The notes: a model not told the origin generated them from the letters alone. 62,390 nucleotides of DNA from Candidatus Undinarchaeales archaeon (GCA_030753015.1 JASMDC010000023.1:1-62390); one strand, 5' to 3'; shown: positions 7,638 through 17,223, numbered from the stretch's first letter. Program-made: numbers and translations.

Positions 7638-9353
7638 TCAGTTACCGCTGCGCCTGGAGCACCATAGAGGCTGCTCCTCCAGGCCCCATGCTCGGGTGGC
7701 GTACTCCTTCACCATGCGATGCGTGTTGAAGTAAGAGCCCAGGCCGATAGCATGCTTCATGCGTGAGATCCAGCCAGCGCGGTTGTCGTAGTAGAGCGGG
7801 AGTATCTCGCGCTCCAGCCGCTTGTAGATGTTCGCGGCCTCCACATCGTCGTTGTTCTCCTCGCATCCCTTCTCACCGGGCCGGGGCCCGAGCGGCCAGC
7901 CCGACATGGGGTCCATCTCGTACCCCTCGATCCACCATCCGTCCAGCACCGATAGATTGGGCACTCCGTTGAGGGTCGCCTTCATACCGCTTGTACCCGA
8001 CGCCTCGAGGTAACGGAGAGGATTGTTGAGCCAGATATCGACACCGCTGACCATGAGGTGCGAGAGGTCCATGTCGTAGTTCTCCAAAAAGACGACCCTC
8101 ACGCGGTACTGGTCCCAGATGTGGTCTGATACCTCGTTGATGCGTCGGATGAAGTTTTTGCCCTCGTGGTCACGGGGATGGGTTTTGCCCGCGAACACGA
8201 ACTGGACCTTGCCCTTGCAGAGCTTGCCCAGGCGATGGAAGTCACGGAACACCAGGGTGGGTCGCTTGTACCCTGTTATGCGGCGAGCGAATCCGATGGT
8301 GAGCAGCTTCTTGTCCAGAAGCACCCAGGAGTGTGACTTTGCGTAATCGTGGAGCGCGCTCTTGGCCTGCTGATGCGCCTTCCACAGGGCCTTGTCGTTG
8401 ATCTCCTCCGCATGCTTCAGCAGCTCGGGCCTGTGGCGCCAACCTGGGAAGCTGCGATCGTAGAGGTCCTGCATGGGAGGGCATACCCAGAAGCTCGGGT
8501 GCACCCCATTGGTGATCGAGTCGATCTGGTGGTCAGGGAACATCCGGGCCGCCACCTCACCGTGCTTGCGCGCTACTGCGTTGGCATAGCGGCTGAGGTT
8601 GAGGGCGAGCATGGACATGTTGAGGGCGTCCTTGCCACCGAACTGGCGGAACTCCTTGTCTTCAGGTGCCAGATCACCCATGAAGGGTGCGGCCATCTCG
8701 TAGGGGAACACGTCGTGGCCTGCTCCCACGGGCGTATGGGTCGTGAACATGCAGCTCTGCTTGGTACGATCGACATCACCCTTGTTCTCCCTCAAGAGCT
8801 CGAGGGTAAGAAGCGCAGCGTGCCCCTCGTTCATGTGGAAGGTCTCGATATCGTTGTAGCCCAGCGTCCGTAGCATCTTGACGCCGCCGACACCCAGGAT
8901 CATCTCTTGGACTAACCGCTGGTGGGGGGTGGCGTCATAGAGCACATGAGTGTAGGCCCGTTGTTCGGGGGTGTTCTGCTCGACATCGGTGTCGAGCAGG
9001 AGGATGGGTACCACGTGACCGGTCTCCCCGACAACATCGTACTTCCAGGCACCCACATGGATGGTCTGGCCGCGAACGTTGAGGGTGATGACAGCAGGGG
9101 ACTTTTCCAGCTCGGAGGCGAACTCCCATCGGATCTCCTTCTCCACCTGATTGCCGGAGGGATCTATCATCTGGTAGAAGTACCCGGCGTTGTAGCACAG
9201 GGTCACGCCCACCAGGGGGATCTCCAGGTCAGCGGCCGAGCGCACGGTATCGCCGGCGAGCACACCTAGGCCTCCGGAGTAGGTTGGGATGTCCGAGTGG
9301 AGCCCAATCTCCATGCTGAAATAGGCGATACGCCTCTTACCGTTCCGCGTCAT
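7638..9353 (-). CDS. Alpha-glucan phosphorylase (GT35, short form)
   Basis: The 571-residue protein phosphorolyses glycogen- or maltodextrin-type glucans to glucose-1-phosphate. Family landmarks are the start YFSMEIGLHSDIPTYSGGLG, the TTHTPVGAGHD segment, and the pyridoxal-phosphate lysine in EASGTSGMKATLNGVPNLS. Its length matches the compact archaeal/bacterial branch rather than the 800-residue form. It converges with the carbamoyltransferase gene. The glucose-1-phosphate formed could feed the nucleotidyltransferase at 1140-2210. A TATA-like TTTTATATTT lies at 9432-9441, giving a leader of about 60 nt. Confidence 0.92.
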   Translation of the reverse strand: MTRNGKRRIAYFSMEIGLHSDIPTYSGGLGVLAGDTVRSAADLEIPLVGVTLCYNAGYFYQMIDPSGNQVEKEIRWEFASELEKSPAVITLNVRGQTIHVGAWKYDVVGETGHVVPILLLDTDVEQNTPEQRAYTHVLYDATPHQRLVQEMILGVGGVKMLRTLGYNDIETFHMNEGHAALLTLELLRENKGDVDRTKQSCMFTTHTPVGAGHDVFPYEMAAPFMGDLAPEDKEFRQFGGKDALNMSMLALNLSRYANAVARKHGEVAARMFPDHQIDSITNGVHPSFWVCPPMQDLYDRSFPGWRHRPELLKHAEEINDKALWKAHQQAKSALHDYAKSHSWVLLDKKLLTIGFARRITGYKRPTLVFRDFHRLGKLCKGKVQFVFAGKTHPRDHEGKNFIRRINEVSDHIWDQYRVRVVFLENYDMDLSHLMVSGVDIWLNNPLRYLEASGTSGMKATLNGVPNLSVLDGWWIEGYEMDPMSGWPLGPRPGEKGCEENNDDVEAANIYKRLEREILPLYYDNRAGWISRMKHAIGLGSYFNTHRMVKEYATRAWGLEEQPLWCSRRSGN

Positions 9354-9469
9354 GCTCTCACTCTCCCTCGCGGCTCTCGCGATGATGGGACGTACCCGCC
9401 CTGCGGAGCGGTGATTAAGGTGTCAAGCGGTCATTTTATATTTCTAGCTGGTCCGGGCCCGCTCGCCAA

Positions 9470-11770
9470 TCACTTCCTCCCTTTCTTTGGAGTGTCCTCC
9501 GCTTGTTCGAAGGTGAGCTGTCCACTCTTCTCCCCGAAGGTCAGCCGGGTCGTAGAGCCCGTGCTCACGCTCGAGGCGACGATGACTCCGGCCCTCGCCT
9601 CGACCACCATCTCGGCGATGCCCTTGAGCATGGCGACCGTCTCTTCACCACAGATCGTCGAGTCAGCGGCGATGATGAGGGTTGCGTCGTACTTATCACA
9701 CATTGCCTTGATGTGGAACACGAACTTGTAGAGCATGGTGGTGGCCTCCTTGATGGCGGAGACCGGGAGCTCGACGACAACGATGATGGAACTGACAGGG
9801 AAGTCATCCAGTGCTCGCTTCAGCTCGTACGAGAGCTTGTTGAAAGTGACGCCGATGGTACGACAGCCCTTGGTAGCCTCCTTGGAGTCCTCGATATTGG
9901 GATCCATGGAGAGCAGGAGAAGACGGTCGTCCTCAAGGAGCGCGTCCACATCCACCCCCTCAGAGAGCAGGTGGCGGGTGATGCCATGTCGGGCCTGGGC
10001 CACCCAGACGGCGTTGCGGTATGCGCGCAGGTTCGCGGTGAGGAGTCCCGAGATGAACTGCTCCTTGGGGAACTCCGGCTCGTACGTCACGAGGAGCGTA
10101 TACTTGTTCGGAATCTTCCCGATGGTACGGTTCAAGGGGCCGAAACCCCATGGGTGGGAATCGGCGAAGAACGCGTTCACCATGATGTCGGATACTCCTG
10201 CAGAGCGGTAGAGAGGCTTGGATGCGACCTCTTTGACGTTCTCCATCAGGATCTCGCCCACCTTGTCACGGGACATCACGTTCTTGAACGGCTCAAGGGC
10301 CAGGCGATGTGCCCGTAGGTAGAGCCGGGATATATAGCGGACCATGTCCTTCTCTGTGGCGCCCTTGTCCTTGCAGAAGGTCAGGAAGGCATCCCCGTCG
10401 AAGGCGATGCGGCCGCCTTCGGAGCGCACGAACTCGCCGCCCCAGACACCATCGATGGCGTTTATCACCACCTTGGTGAAGCCGGCCTCCAGCGGGATGG
10501 AGCCGAGGAACTTGTTCATGACCTCCGATACAGCCTGGGCAAGGACCAATGTCTTGGGGAGGATGTAGCCCTCTACACCGGGTGGAGGACGTTCCTCGGT
10601 GGTAGCGAAGTGGATCAGGATATCTCCCTTCATGCTGTCCTCTGTGTACTCCTTGTCTATCTTCGGCGGCTCCAGCTCCTTAAGGAGGTCGATGAGCGCG
10701 AAGAACAGGTCGGACACCCCTCGCTGCACATCGGTGTCGGACAAGTCGACCTCGCTCAGGTCGAAGCTCCGCTTTTCGGGATTGAACGTAACGTCCTGCA
10801 TTGCCTTGTTCTCTCGCAGGATGCGTCCGACCGCGCTCTCGAGCTCGTTGATCTTGAGGAACTTGCCAGCAAGATAGTCCAGGATATCCGCTGAGATGTG
10901 GACTTCCTCGCTTTCCTTGCGGGGACCCTTACGCGGGCCGATCACGAAAGCCTTTGTGAAGATCATCAAAGCCCTCAGTTTGTAGATATATCCTACGACA
11001 AGGAAGAAGAGACCTGCGAAGGAGTAGAACAGGGTCTCGGGGAAGATCATCTGACGCAACTGCTCGGGATACACCCAGAATTCGTATACGAGAATGCCTA
11101 GGAACGTCGTGACGAACAACGAGTCGGCGATCATCCACTTGAAGCGTCGGAACACCGGGCTCTCACGTACGATGAGGATGCCCGAGAGCGTGAAGTAGAG
11201 GTTGGCTACCAAGAAGGCCGCGATTCCAACGATGGGAAAGATATACACTCGTTCCTCTAGCATTATATGCGGGTTGAAGAACATTGGAACCACAGTCCCC
11301 GCCCCTGCGATGATTATAGAGAACACCGCATACTTCAGGTTCGATGGATCTAGCACCGTTGGTTGTAGCTCGAATACCTTGCACCAGTCCGCTAGGAAGA
11401 GCACCAGCACGAACACCGTCATGAACAGGAGCGACATCTTCACCTGGGGGAGCACGTTTGGCACATGAACCGACGCTTCGGCCAAGAGCTGGAGGGGGAC
11501 CACGAACACCGATGCTTGAAAGAGGATGAGGCCGATAACGAAGAGCACCATACCTGATGTGAGCGTGTCCCATGCCTCGGAGCGAACGCTTGTCCGGATT
11601 GTGAACCCATAGACAAGGGTCAAGTAGATGACCGCGGCCCAGAGGATGGTACCAAGACCCAATGAGGTCTTGCTCTGGATATCGATGAAGCGGGCTTCGG
11701 AACCCAGGATCGGCTGTGCGATGAGGATAGTAACGAGCGCTGCCAGGAGGAGAAGACGTCGGACGCTCAT
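9470..11770 (-). CDS. Large membrane protein with cytosolic C-terminal region, paralogue A
   Basis: About 766 residues. A signal-like first helix ends QPILGSEA, followed by seven or eight more membrane helices to about residue 270. A soluble region of nearly 500 residues then appears to be two modules. The last (about 640-755) has alternating beta strands and helices (SSIIVVVELPVSAIKE, ATLIIAADST, AGVIVASSV), reminiscent of a KaiC/RecA-like fold without a P-loop; that reading is tentative. The protein at 14572-16803 is a full-length paralogue. The ATG overlaps the previous stop as ATGA. Probably a membrane sensor or platform for the KaiC/GTPase proteins of its operon. Confidence 0.7.
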   Translation of the reverse strand: MSVRRLLLLAALVTILIAQPILGSEARFIDIQSKTSLGLGTILWAAVIYLTLVYGFTIRTSVRSEAWDTLTSGMVLFVIGLILFQASVFVVPLQLLAEASVHVPNVLPQVKMSLLFMTVFVLVLFLADWCKVFELQPTVLDPSNLKYAVFSIIIAGAGTVVPMFFNPHIMLEERVYIFPIVGIAAFLVANLYFTLSGILIVRESPVFRRFKWMIADSLFVTTFLGILVYEFWVYPEQLRQMIFPETLFYSFAGLFFLVVGYIYKLRALMIFTKAFVIGPRKGPRKESEEVHISADILDYLAGKFLKINELESAVGRILRENKAMQDVTFNPEKRSFDLSEVDLSDTDVQRGVSDLFFALIDLLKELEPPKIDKEYTEDSMKGDILIHFATTEERPPPGVEGYILPKTLVLAQAVSEVMNKFLGSIPLEAGFTKVVINAIDGVWGGEFVRSEGGRIAFDGDAFLTFCKDKGATEKDMVRYISRLYLRAHRLALEPFKNVMSRDKVGEILMENVKEVASKPLYRSAGVSDIMVNAFFADSHPWGFGPLNRTIGKIPNKYTLLVTYEPEFPKEQFISGLLTANLRAYRNAVWVAQARHGITRHLLSEGVDVDALLEDDRLLLLSMDPNIEDSKEATKGCRTIGVTFNKLSYELKRALDDFPVSSIIVVVELPVSAIKEATTMLYKFVFHIKAMCDKYDATLIIAADSTICGEETVAMLKGIAEMVVEARAGVIVASSVSTGSTTRLTFGEKSGQLTFEQAEDTPKKGRK

Positions 11771-12261
11771 CGCCAATCGTCCCCCTCTCCCATCTTCGCT
11801 CGCGCCCTCTCATATGCATGCATGAGGGTCGCTACGGCCTTGGGCGCCCGAGTGAACCTGTACAATTCGACAAACGCCATGAGTATGAAGATCCCCTTGA
11901 ACACAGCGAAGTAGTGCTTACCGGTCTTTAGCATATAGAACACTGTGTTCTTATGTGCGTACTCCTCCACTGTCCGTTCCGAGATGGTGCAAACTGCGTC
12001 AAGTGTGATAAAAACGATCGCGAAGTAGATGAGCAGCGTCATCTTGCCGAACCTCGACTCCTTGAGGTAGGAGTAAAGGAGCCAACAAACATACACAGCA
12101 AGGATCTCGGCAGCCGTCTCGAATGTCTTGGTTACAAGTAGGATGTAGAAATCGTACTCATCCAGGAAGCGTACGGGGCGGAGCCATGAGATCAGGCCGA
12201 TGATGATGAAGAAGCCCGCGAGCGATGTGATGAACAGTACCTTAAGGTGTTTCTCTTCCAT
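11767..12261 (-). CDS. Four-helix membrane protein, function unknown
   Basis: This 164-residue protein has four predicted membrane helices (about 8-27, 40-62, 74-92 and 112-132) and a short basic C-terminal helix. Charged residues between helices 2 and 4 (KESRFGK, SERTVEEYAHK) are compatible with a small sensor module. It sits between the roadblock protein and paralogue A with overlapping or near-touching frames, so it belongs to the same complex or pathway. I do not recognise the family. Confidence 0.65.
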   Translation of the reverse strand: MEEKHLKVLFITSLAGFFIIIGLISWLRPVRFLDEYDFYILLVTKTFETAAEILAVYVCWLLYSYLKESRFGKMTLLIYFAIVFITLDAVCTISERTVEEYAHKNTVFYMLKTGKHYFAVFKGIFILMAFVELYRFTRAPKAVATLMHAYERARAKMGEGDDWR

Positions 12262-12623
12262 TAGAGGATCTCCTGTATACGGGACGCCGATCGGCCCATC
12301 TCTAAGAGCACGGTGCCCAGAGGCGCCTCGGGGCCGGTCAGCACCACCAGCACGGCGGTGGAGCCCGCTCCTATGGCGATGAGGCGACCCGTGGACGTCT
12401 CGACGATGAACCGATTAACGTGTCCCTTCCTAAGTTCGATGAGAGCGGTCTCGGCCGCGCCCATCATCGTGGCAGACATAGCGGCGAACACAGCAGGATC
12501 GGTCCCCTTGAATATGTCCGATGCAATAAGGAGGCCCTCAGTAGTGACGATTGCCGATGCATCGATGACACCACACCGCTTGAGCATGGACAAGCATGTA
12601 TCGAGCTGCTCCTTCTTGTACAT
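12261..12623 (-). CDS. Roadblock/LC7 domain protein (MglB-like)
   Basis: A 120-residue single-domain roadblock/LC7 protein. It has the alternating helix-strand pattern with ASAIVTTEGLLIAS and the strand-rich RFIVETSTGRLIAIGAG and TAVLVVLTGPEAPLG segments. In bacteria and archaea such dimers bind and regulate Ras-like GTPases (MglB acting on MglA; the Streptomyces conservons). The gene directly upstream encodes a GTPase, so it is probably that GTPase's regulator or platform. The ATG at 12623 is chosen for its GGTGTC ribosome site; a GTG three codons earlier is also possible. Confidence 0.85.
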   Translation of the reverse strand: MYKKEQLDTCLSMLKRCGVIDASAIVTTEGLLIASDIFKGTDPAVFAAMSATMMGAAETALIELRKGHVNRFIVETSTGRLIAIGAGSTAVLVVLTGPEAPLGTVLLEMGRSASRIQEIL

Positions 12624-12632
12624 ATCGGACAC

Positions 12633-13805
12633 CTATACCTGGATTATCGAGTCCACCAGCGTTTCGAACGCTAGATAGACACCTTCTCCCTCCTTCGCTG
12701 CTACTGGGATGATAGGGATTTCTTCGGGGATTGTCATTTGTTTTCGGATCTCATCCACGGAGATGGCATCGGCACGGTCCTGCTTGTTGGCCACGACAAC
12801 AAAGGGCAGGTCGTAGGTCTTGGTCGACTCGAGCATCTGCTTCGCTCGGGAAAAGCCTCCAGGATCGGTCGAATCTACCACAAGGAACACTCCCAGGGCC
12901 TGGCCTCCAAGAAGTTTCAGGATGGGATCGAACCTCTCCTGGCCAGGAGTACCGAATATATCGGCCGAGAACTCCTTATGGTCTATATGGCCGAAGTCAA
13001 GGGCAACGGTCGTTCCAAGGCGGTCCACTGACACCGATGCGTTGGAGAGGGCGTGTACGAAAGTTGATTTTCCCGCGTTGAACGGTCCGGTGACGAGAAG
13101 CTTCGGGATGTAGACCTTGACTCCGCCTGGCCGCGACACCTTGAACAACAGGGTTCGCTCGTTCTGGCTGTCCAGCCAGTCCGCTCGTAGCACTCCGTAG
13201 TACTGGCCGAACATCACCCGTTCACCCACACCCCCGACTCGGACCACGGCATTGAAGATCTTATCGCGGATCCGGGCGACGGTATCCTCCGCATAGGGCC
13301 AGGCCGTGAAGTTGGCGATTACAACACAGTCGTTGAGCCGTGCCTGCTTCAACCAGCGATGCACGAACTCCAGTGATCGCTCCTCACCGCAGAGGTCCAT
13401 GATTGTCGAGAGGGACTCGAAGAACAGTAGTGCACCAGTGGAGTCATCGATGGCCTTGGTCATCGTGGCGTCGATGCTCTCAAGGTCCTCAGGATCATCA
13501 ACCACATGTTTCGCGTCGGAAGGGGCCTTGGTCAGCCCGGAGTGAAGGTCGATTATGTTGAGCCGATCCTTGATTACGTCGAAGTCCCAACCGAAGCCCT
13601 CAACGTATTCCTGAACTTTCGATGGATGAGTGGTCGATACAACGAACACTCCTTGCATGCCATTCTCAATGTTCTTGACCGCGGTCTGGAGCCCGAACAC
13701 GCTCCCGTCGATACCGGGTTGTATAAGGTAGAGAAGGGACCGACCGCCAGGAACACCCCCGCTAAGGAGGGTGTCGAGCTTGGGGATGCATGTGGGAAGG
13801 ATCAC
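12633..13805 (-). CDS. KaiC-like domain fused to a Ras-like small GTPase
   Basis: A 390-residue two-domain protein. Residues about 1-215 are a KaiC/RAD55-like RecA fold (PKLDTLLSGGVPGGRSLLYL, GALLFFESLSTIM). The P-loop position reads IQPGIDGSVFG, without the lysine, so this domain probably does not hydrolyse ATP. Residues about 225-390 form a complete GTPase: G1 GPFNAGKST, G2 Thr in LGTTVAL, G3 DIFGTPGQE, G4 NKQD, G5 VAAKEG. The GTPase resembles the MglA/conservon D group. Its GTG overlaps the stop of the KaiC-like ATPase (GTGA), and the roadblock gene follows. Likely a nucleotide switch controlled by both partners. Confidence 0.85.
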   Translation of the reverse strand: MILPTCIPKLDTLLSGGVPGGRSLLYLIQPGIDGSVFGLQTAVKNIENGMQGVFVVSTTHPSKVQEYVEGFGWDFDVIKDRLNIIDLHSGLTKAPSDAKHVVDDPEDLESIDATMTKAIDDSTGALLFFESLSTIMDLCGEERSLEFVHRWLKQARLNDCVVIANFTAWPYAEDTVARIRDKIFNAVVRVGGVGERVMFGQYYGVLRADWLDSQNERTLLFKVSRPGGVKVYIPKLLVTGPFNAGKSTFVHALSNASVSVDRLGTTVALDFGHIDHKEFSADIFGTPGQERFDPILKLLGGQALGVFLVVDSTDPGGFSRAKQMLESTKTYDLPFVVVANKQDRADAISVDEIRKQMTIPEEIPIIPVAAKEGEGVYLAFETLVDSIIQV

Positions 13806-14515
13806 GGACCTTCCTCCAAGAACTGGATGTTGCCTTTCTGGACGTTATACTTGTACCATTCGGACGGAGTGGATTGAAGGCCCACCACGCGCATTGCCTT
13901 GGCATCGTTGTCCTTACGTACCTCAATGACTCCCTGAACTAGCTGGTTTATTGTTACCATGCTCTGCTCATCATGCATCCCTTCCTCGACTAGGAACATA
14001 CCCATGGCATCTATCTTCCTAACGGTGCTGGTGAGCACGTGCAGGAAGCGGAACACCGTGGGGAGCTTGGCGTACATGAGGATTATGGATAAGGAGTCCA
14101 CGAAGACCCAGACTTTCGAGATATTCTGCTTCCGCCACAGGGTATTGAGGAGGTCTGTGACCTCGATCGTTATGCCTGCCATATCCATTGGACCGTTGAC
14201 CTGACGGATGGATGGGTGGATAGGACCACTCAGACCGACGTTCACAGAGGCCGATACACAGTCGATGATACCGAAACGATCGCCATGAGGCTCCAGATCG
14301 AGGCCATTGCTATCGAACCAGTCGAGGAGCTTCTCACCCGTATCGTTCGTACTGATGTAGATTACACCTTCCTCACGCTCCAGCGCCCGGTGCATGAGGA
14401 TCTTTGCTACTTCGGACTTGTGGCTCATGGGGGGGCCCAGGATGACCACGTTCGAGCCACCCGGCACCTCACCCACGACAGCATCGAGCGGGCCCAAGCC
14501 CAAGGTATAGCTCAT
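13802..14515 (-). CDS. KaiC/RAD55-like RecA-family ATPase
   Basis: A 237-residue single KaiC-like domain starting LGLGPLDAVVGEVPGGSNVV. Its Walker A is unusual (GPPMSHKS), keeping the lysine and serine, and Walker B is in VWVFVDSLSIIL. Archaeal single-domain KaiC relatives often sit in signalling operons beside GTPases and membrane receptors. The ATG at 14515 is preferred to one at 14536, because the TATATAAA box at 14539-14546 puts the transcription start at 14515-14516. It is the first gene of a five-gene operon running to 9470. Confidence 0.82.
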   Translation of the reverse strand: MSYTLGLGPLDAVVGEVPGGSNVVILGPPMSHKSEVAKILMHRALEREEGVIYISTNDTGEKLLDWFDSNGLDLEPHGDRFGIIDCVSASVNVGLSGPIHPSIRQVNGPMDMAGITIEVTDLLNTLWRKQNISKVWVFVDSLSIILMYAKLPTVFRFLHVLTSTVRKIDAMGMFLVEEGMHDEQSMVTINQLVQGVIEVRKDNDAKAMRVVGLQSTPSEWYKYNVQKGNIQFLEEGP

Positions 14516-14538
14516 CGGCCCTGCCAACGAGGACATAT

Positions 14539-14546
14539 TATATAAA
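14539..14546 (-). promoter_or_regulatory. TATA box of the KaiC/GTPase operon
   Basis: A perfect TTTATATA box on the minus strand lies 26-27 bases before the ATG at 14515, predicting a leaderless mRNA. The operon therefore has its own promoter and does not depend on read-through from 14572-16803. Confidence 0.6.
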
Positions 14547-14571
14547 TATACGGCGAGGGGTCCGGCGGCCG

Positions 14572-16803
14572 TTAAAGGGTGAGGGAAACGTACGACTCCT
14601 TGGTTGTCCCCACCAGTTGAGCCTTGATTCGACCATCCCGTTTTGCCTCGATCACGACCTCGCTGAGGTCGGACAGAACGGCGAAGGACCGGTCATCGCA
14701 CAGTTCGTTGTTAACCTCAAGGATGAAGGTGACATTGTAGGTCTCGCTCAAGCTCTTGAGGGCGCTAGCGAACCGGTAGAGCGCCAGAGGATGATTCTGG
14801 AGAAGGGGTATCGGTAGCGAGAGGACAGTGCATACACCGGAAGGAGGAAAGCTCTCTAGAGCCTTCTTTACGCTCCACTCCAGATCTGCGAACCTGTCGC
14901 CTACTCTGGAGACGTTGGTACCAACATCGGTTACGCCCTCGATAGTGGCATCGATGCGCATCAGCTTTAGGGCATTCTCCTCCAGCAGGGCCTCAGCAGG
15001 GAGATAGGCGGAGATGAACTCGGTCAGCACTGCGTGCTTCGCCTGTGTCACCCATAGAGCATTACGGTAATGCTCGAGGTTCTCAGCAAGAAAGGCTGCA
15101 CAGAATCGTTCTTTGGGGAAGCCCGAATCGGCTGCCAAGAGCGTAAGATAGCCTGCATGCAGCCTTCCGATTTCTTTCTCCAGTTCCTGGAAGCCCCACC
15201 CGTGATTACGTGCGAAATAGGCGTTGAGGAGGATTTCTGAGACATCAGCGGCCCGATAGAGCGGTTTCTCGACAACCTTACGAACATGATCCTCGAGGAG
15301 AGCGTTCAGATGCTTGTGGTCGATGAGCTTTGTGACAGGTCCGAACATTACGCGGTGCGCTTTGAGATACTTCTGAATGGCAGCGTCCACAAGCTCTTCC
15401 TCATCCAGCTCCTCCTCTTCGAGCTCTTTGAAGAAACCGTCGGCATCGAAGGCAAGACCGCTGTCCACATGTTCGAAGAACTCGCCCCCCCATGCTTCAT
15501 GTGCCTTGTTGGCCACGACTTTGCTGAATCCCGCCTCAAGAGGAAGGGCGGAAAGAAGAGCATCCATGGTCTCCTGGAAAGCGGTCTTGAGCACACGAGA
15601 GCGGGGTAGAAGGTGCCCTGTGACCTTGGGAGGGAGATCCTCTATCTGGTCGTCGAAACGCTTCAGAAGGCGAGCCTTCAATGAGTCTTCAGTATAGTCC
15701 TCGTCCACAACCGGCGGGTGGAACCTGACGATGCTCTCGAACAGGGTAGTGTAGAGGTCAGTGAGCCCAACAAGGACCTGTTCGGAGGACGTGTCCAGAT
15801 CCTTGGTCTTCAGACGACGCTTGTCCCGGTCGTACTTGAGCGGTGCGAGAGCGGGCTCGTCCCGGACTGCTTTGATGAGCATGCCCTCTATCGGAGCCTC
15901 GCTGATAAAGCGACCCACCAGGAACGTGACGACCTCAATCGCGAGCTCACCCTCGACCTCGGAGACCTCCAGTTCGGTGCTCTCAGGGAGCAGGGCCTTG
16001 ACGAAGAGCTGCATAGCCTGAAGATGGAGCACGTAGCCTATGAGGAGGAGGAGGATGCCTGTAAAGAGAGGGAAGAGGATGGGCGCGTACACGTCGACAC
16101 GCATATCAGCGGGGGTTGCCACGTACTCGCCAACCATCACGATCATCAGGCAGGTGAGCAGGACCGAATAGCCAACCATCCACTTGAACCGCGAGAGAAC
16201 GCGGACACGCGTCAAGAGGAAATACCCCGTGAGGGTGAAGTAGGCGTTCAGGGCAAGGAACGCCGCGCACGCGATGATGGGGAAGGTCATGGTCCGAGGC
16301 TCGATACCGACGTTCGGGAGATCAAGGAAAGGGAACGCGAAGGCCAGGGACGCCAGCACAATGGCAACGGGGAGGAAGCCCAGGTTGCGTGTGGCCATGA
16401 TGCGGGGCGAGAGCGAGAATATACGTGACCACTCAACGAGGAAGAGGAAGCCAGATGTGACAACTGAAAAAATGAACAGGATCCTAACGGCGGTCGGGAT
16501 GGGATTGAGGGCGAGCCAGGGCTCGTATGCAGTCAGTGGTACTGACAGATAGGAGGCTTGAACAATCGTAAGCCCAACAAGGAACAGTACCTGGCCGCTG
16601 GTGGCGAGCGTCCACACACGAGCGAGAGTGGCACGGCGGATCTCGTCACACTAGACAAGCACTAGGAAGAACACCAGCACCCAGAGCACGAATACCGCCA
16701 CAGACGAGGTGGGGGGATAGATGTTGATAGCGTACTCCTCTGCCACGACGGGGCTCATTACCAAAAGGAGTACTATCATAAGGAGGAGAGCTCGCGTTCG
16801 CAT
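14572..16803 (-). pseudogene. Large membrane protein paralogue B, interrupted by an in-frame TAG
   Basis: From the ATG at 16801-16803 the frame encodes a signal-like helix (ALLLMIVLLLVMSPVVA) and a second membrane segment. It meets TAG at codon 51 (16651-16653) and continues in the same frame for 692 codons. Reading through the TAG, the protein aligns with paralogue A along its length, including TSGxVLFxxGLxxxQAS just after the interruption. Without read-through, translation would have to restart at a GTG at 16617 and lose the first membrane segment. Neighbouring genes use TAG as a normal stop, so this may be a fresh nonsense mutation, a sequencing error or a recoding event. The rest of the frame is intact. 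Confidence 0.65.
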
Positions 16804-16825
16804 CGTTCACGCCCCCCCTCCACAT

Positions 16826-16840
16826 CTTTTTATCTTTATC
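16826..16840. promoter_or_regulatory. Divergent AT-rich promoter box
   Basis: The TCTTTTTATCTTTATC segment lies between divergent genes. To the right it is about 27 bases from the ATG at 16859, and to the left about 28 bases from the ATG at 16803. Both spacings fit leaderless or nearly leaderless starts. Confidence 0.45.
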
Positions 16841-16858
16841 CCGATATGGTGGTATATC

Positions 16859-17212
16859 ATGGACTCAGAGGATACCTATCGTAAGCATCCGTTCGAGCTC
16901 GTCATCAAGACTAATGGTCTTTCGGTCAATGAGATGCTCGACGTCGCCGAGGTCATCGACTCCTTCGAGATCACCGAGGACGTAGAGGAGTATATTGTGG
17001 TGGACGTTATCGAGGCCACCTGCGAGAACATACTCGTCGTGGTCACCCCGAAAGACGCCCTCACCTATGATATGATGAAGCAGGTCATCAACAGCATCCT
17101 TAAGAAGGTGAAGAGCGTCATCGGGAATAAGTTCATCCACCTCGAAGCCATCCGCTGGCGTGTGGAGCGAACAGGCATCTCCTCGACCCTGCATTCACAA
17201 AGGTTCGCTTAG
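16859..17212 (+). CDS. Small acidic soluble protein, function unknown
   Basis: 117 residues without membrane segments, giving an alternating strand/helix pattern (VEEYIVVDVIEA, ENILVVVTPKD) and a C-terminal helix. It is read toward aroE, whose ATG follows 11 bases after this stop, so it heads the shikimate-kinase operon by position. It is also divergent from the membrane-signalling paralogue. I do not recognise the family. The ATG at 16859 is chosen because the frame upstream crosses the promoter. Confidence 0.6.
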   Translation: MDSEDTYRKHPFELVIKTNGLSVNEMLDVAEVIDSFEITEDVEEYIVVDVIEATCENILVVVTPKDALTYDMMKQVINSILKKVKSVIGNKFIHLEAIRWRVERTGISSTLHSQRFA

Positions 17213-17223
17213 GATTGGCCGGG

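Noticed and set aside
9503-10318. A 271-codon plus-strand frame opposite the 9470-11770 gene
   Set aside because: Same reason: it is antisense to a well-supported gene with a full paralogue, and its own sequence has no recognisable fold.
15718-16428. A long plus-strand frame of 236 codons inside the membrane-protein gene on the other strand
   Set aside because: It is a shadow of the 14572-16803 gene, highly charged and without family motifs. The minus-strand frame aligns with a paralogue.
16651-16653. Pyrrolysine as the sure explanation for the internal TAG
   Set aside because: TAG ends several other genes here and no pylT or pylS gene is in the window, so recoding is only one of several options.
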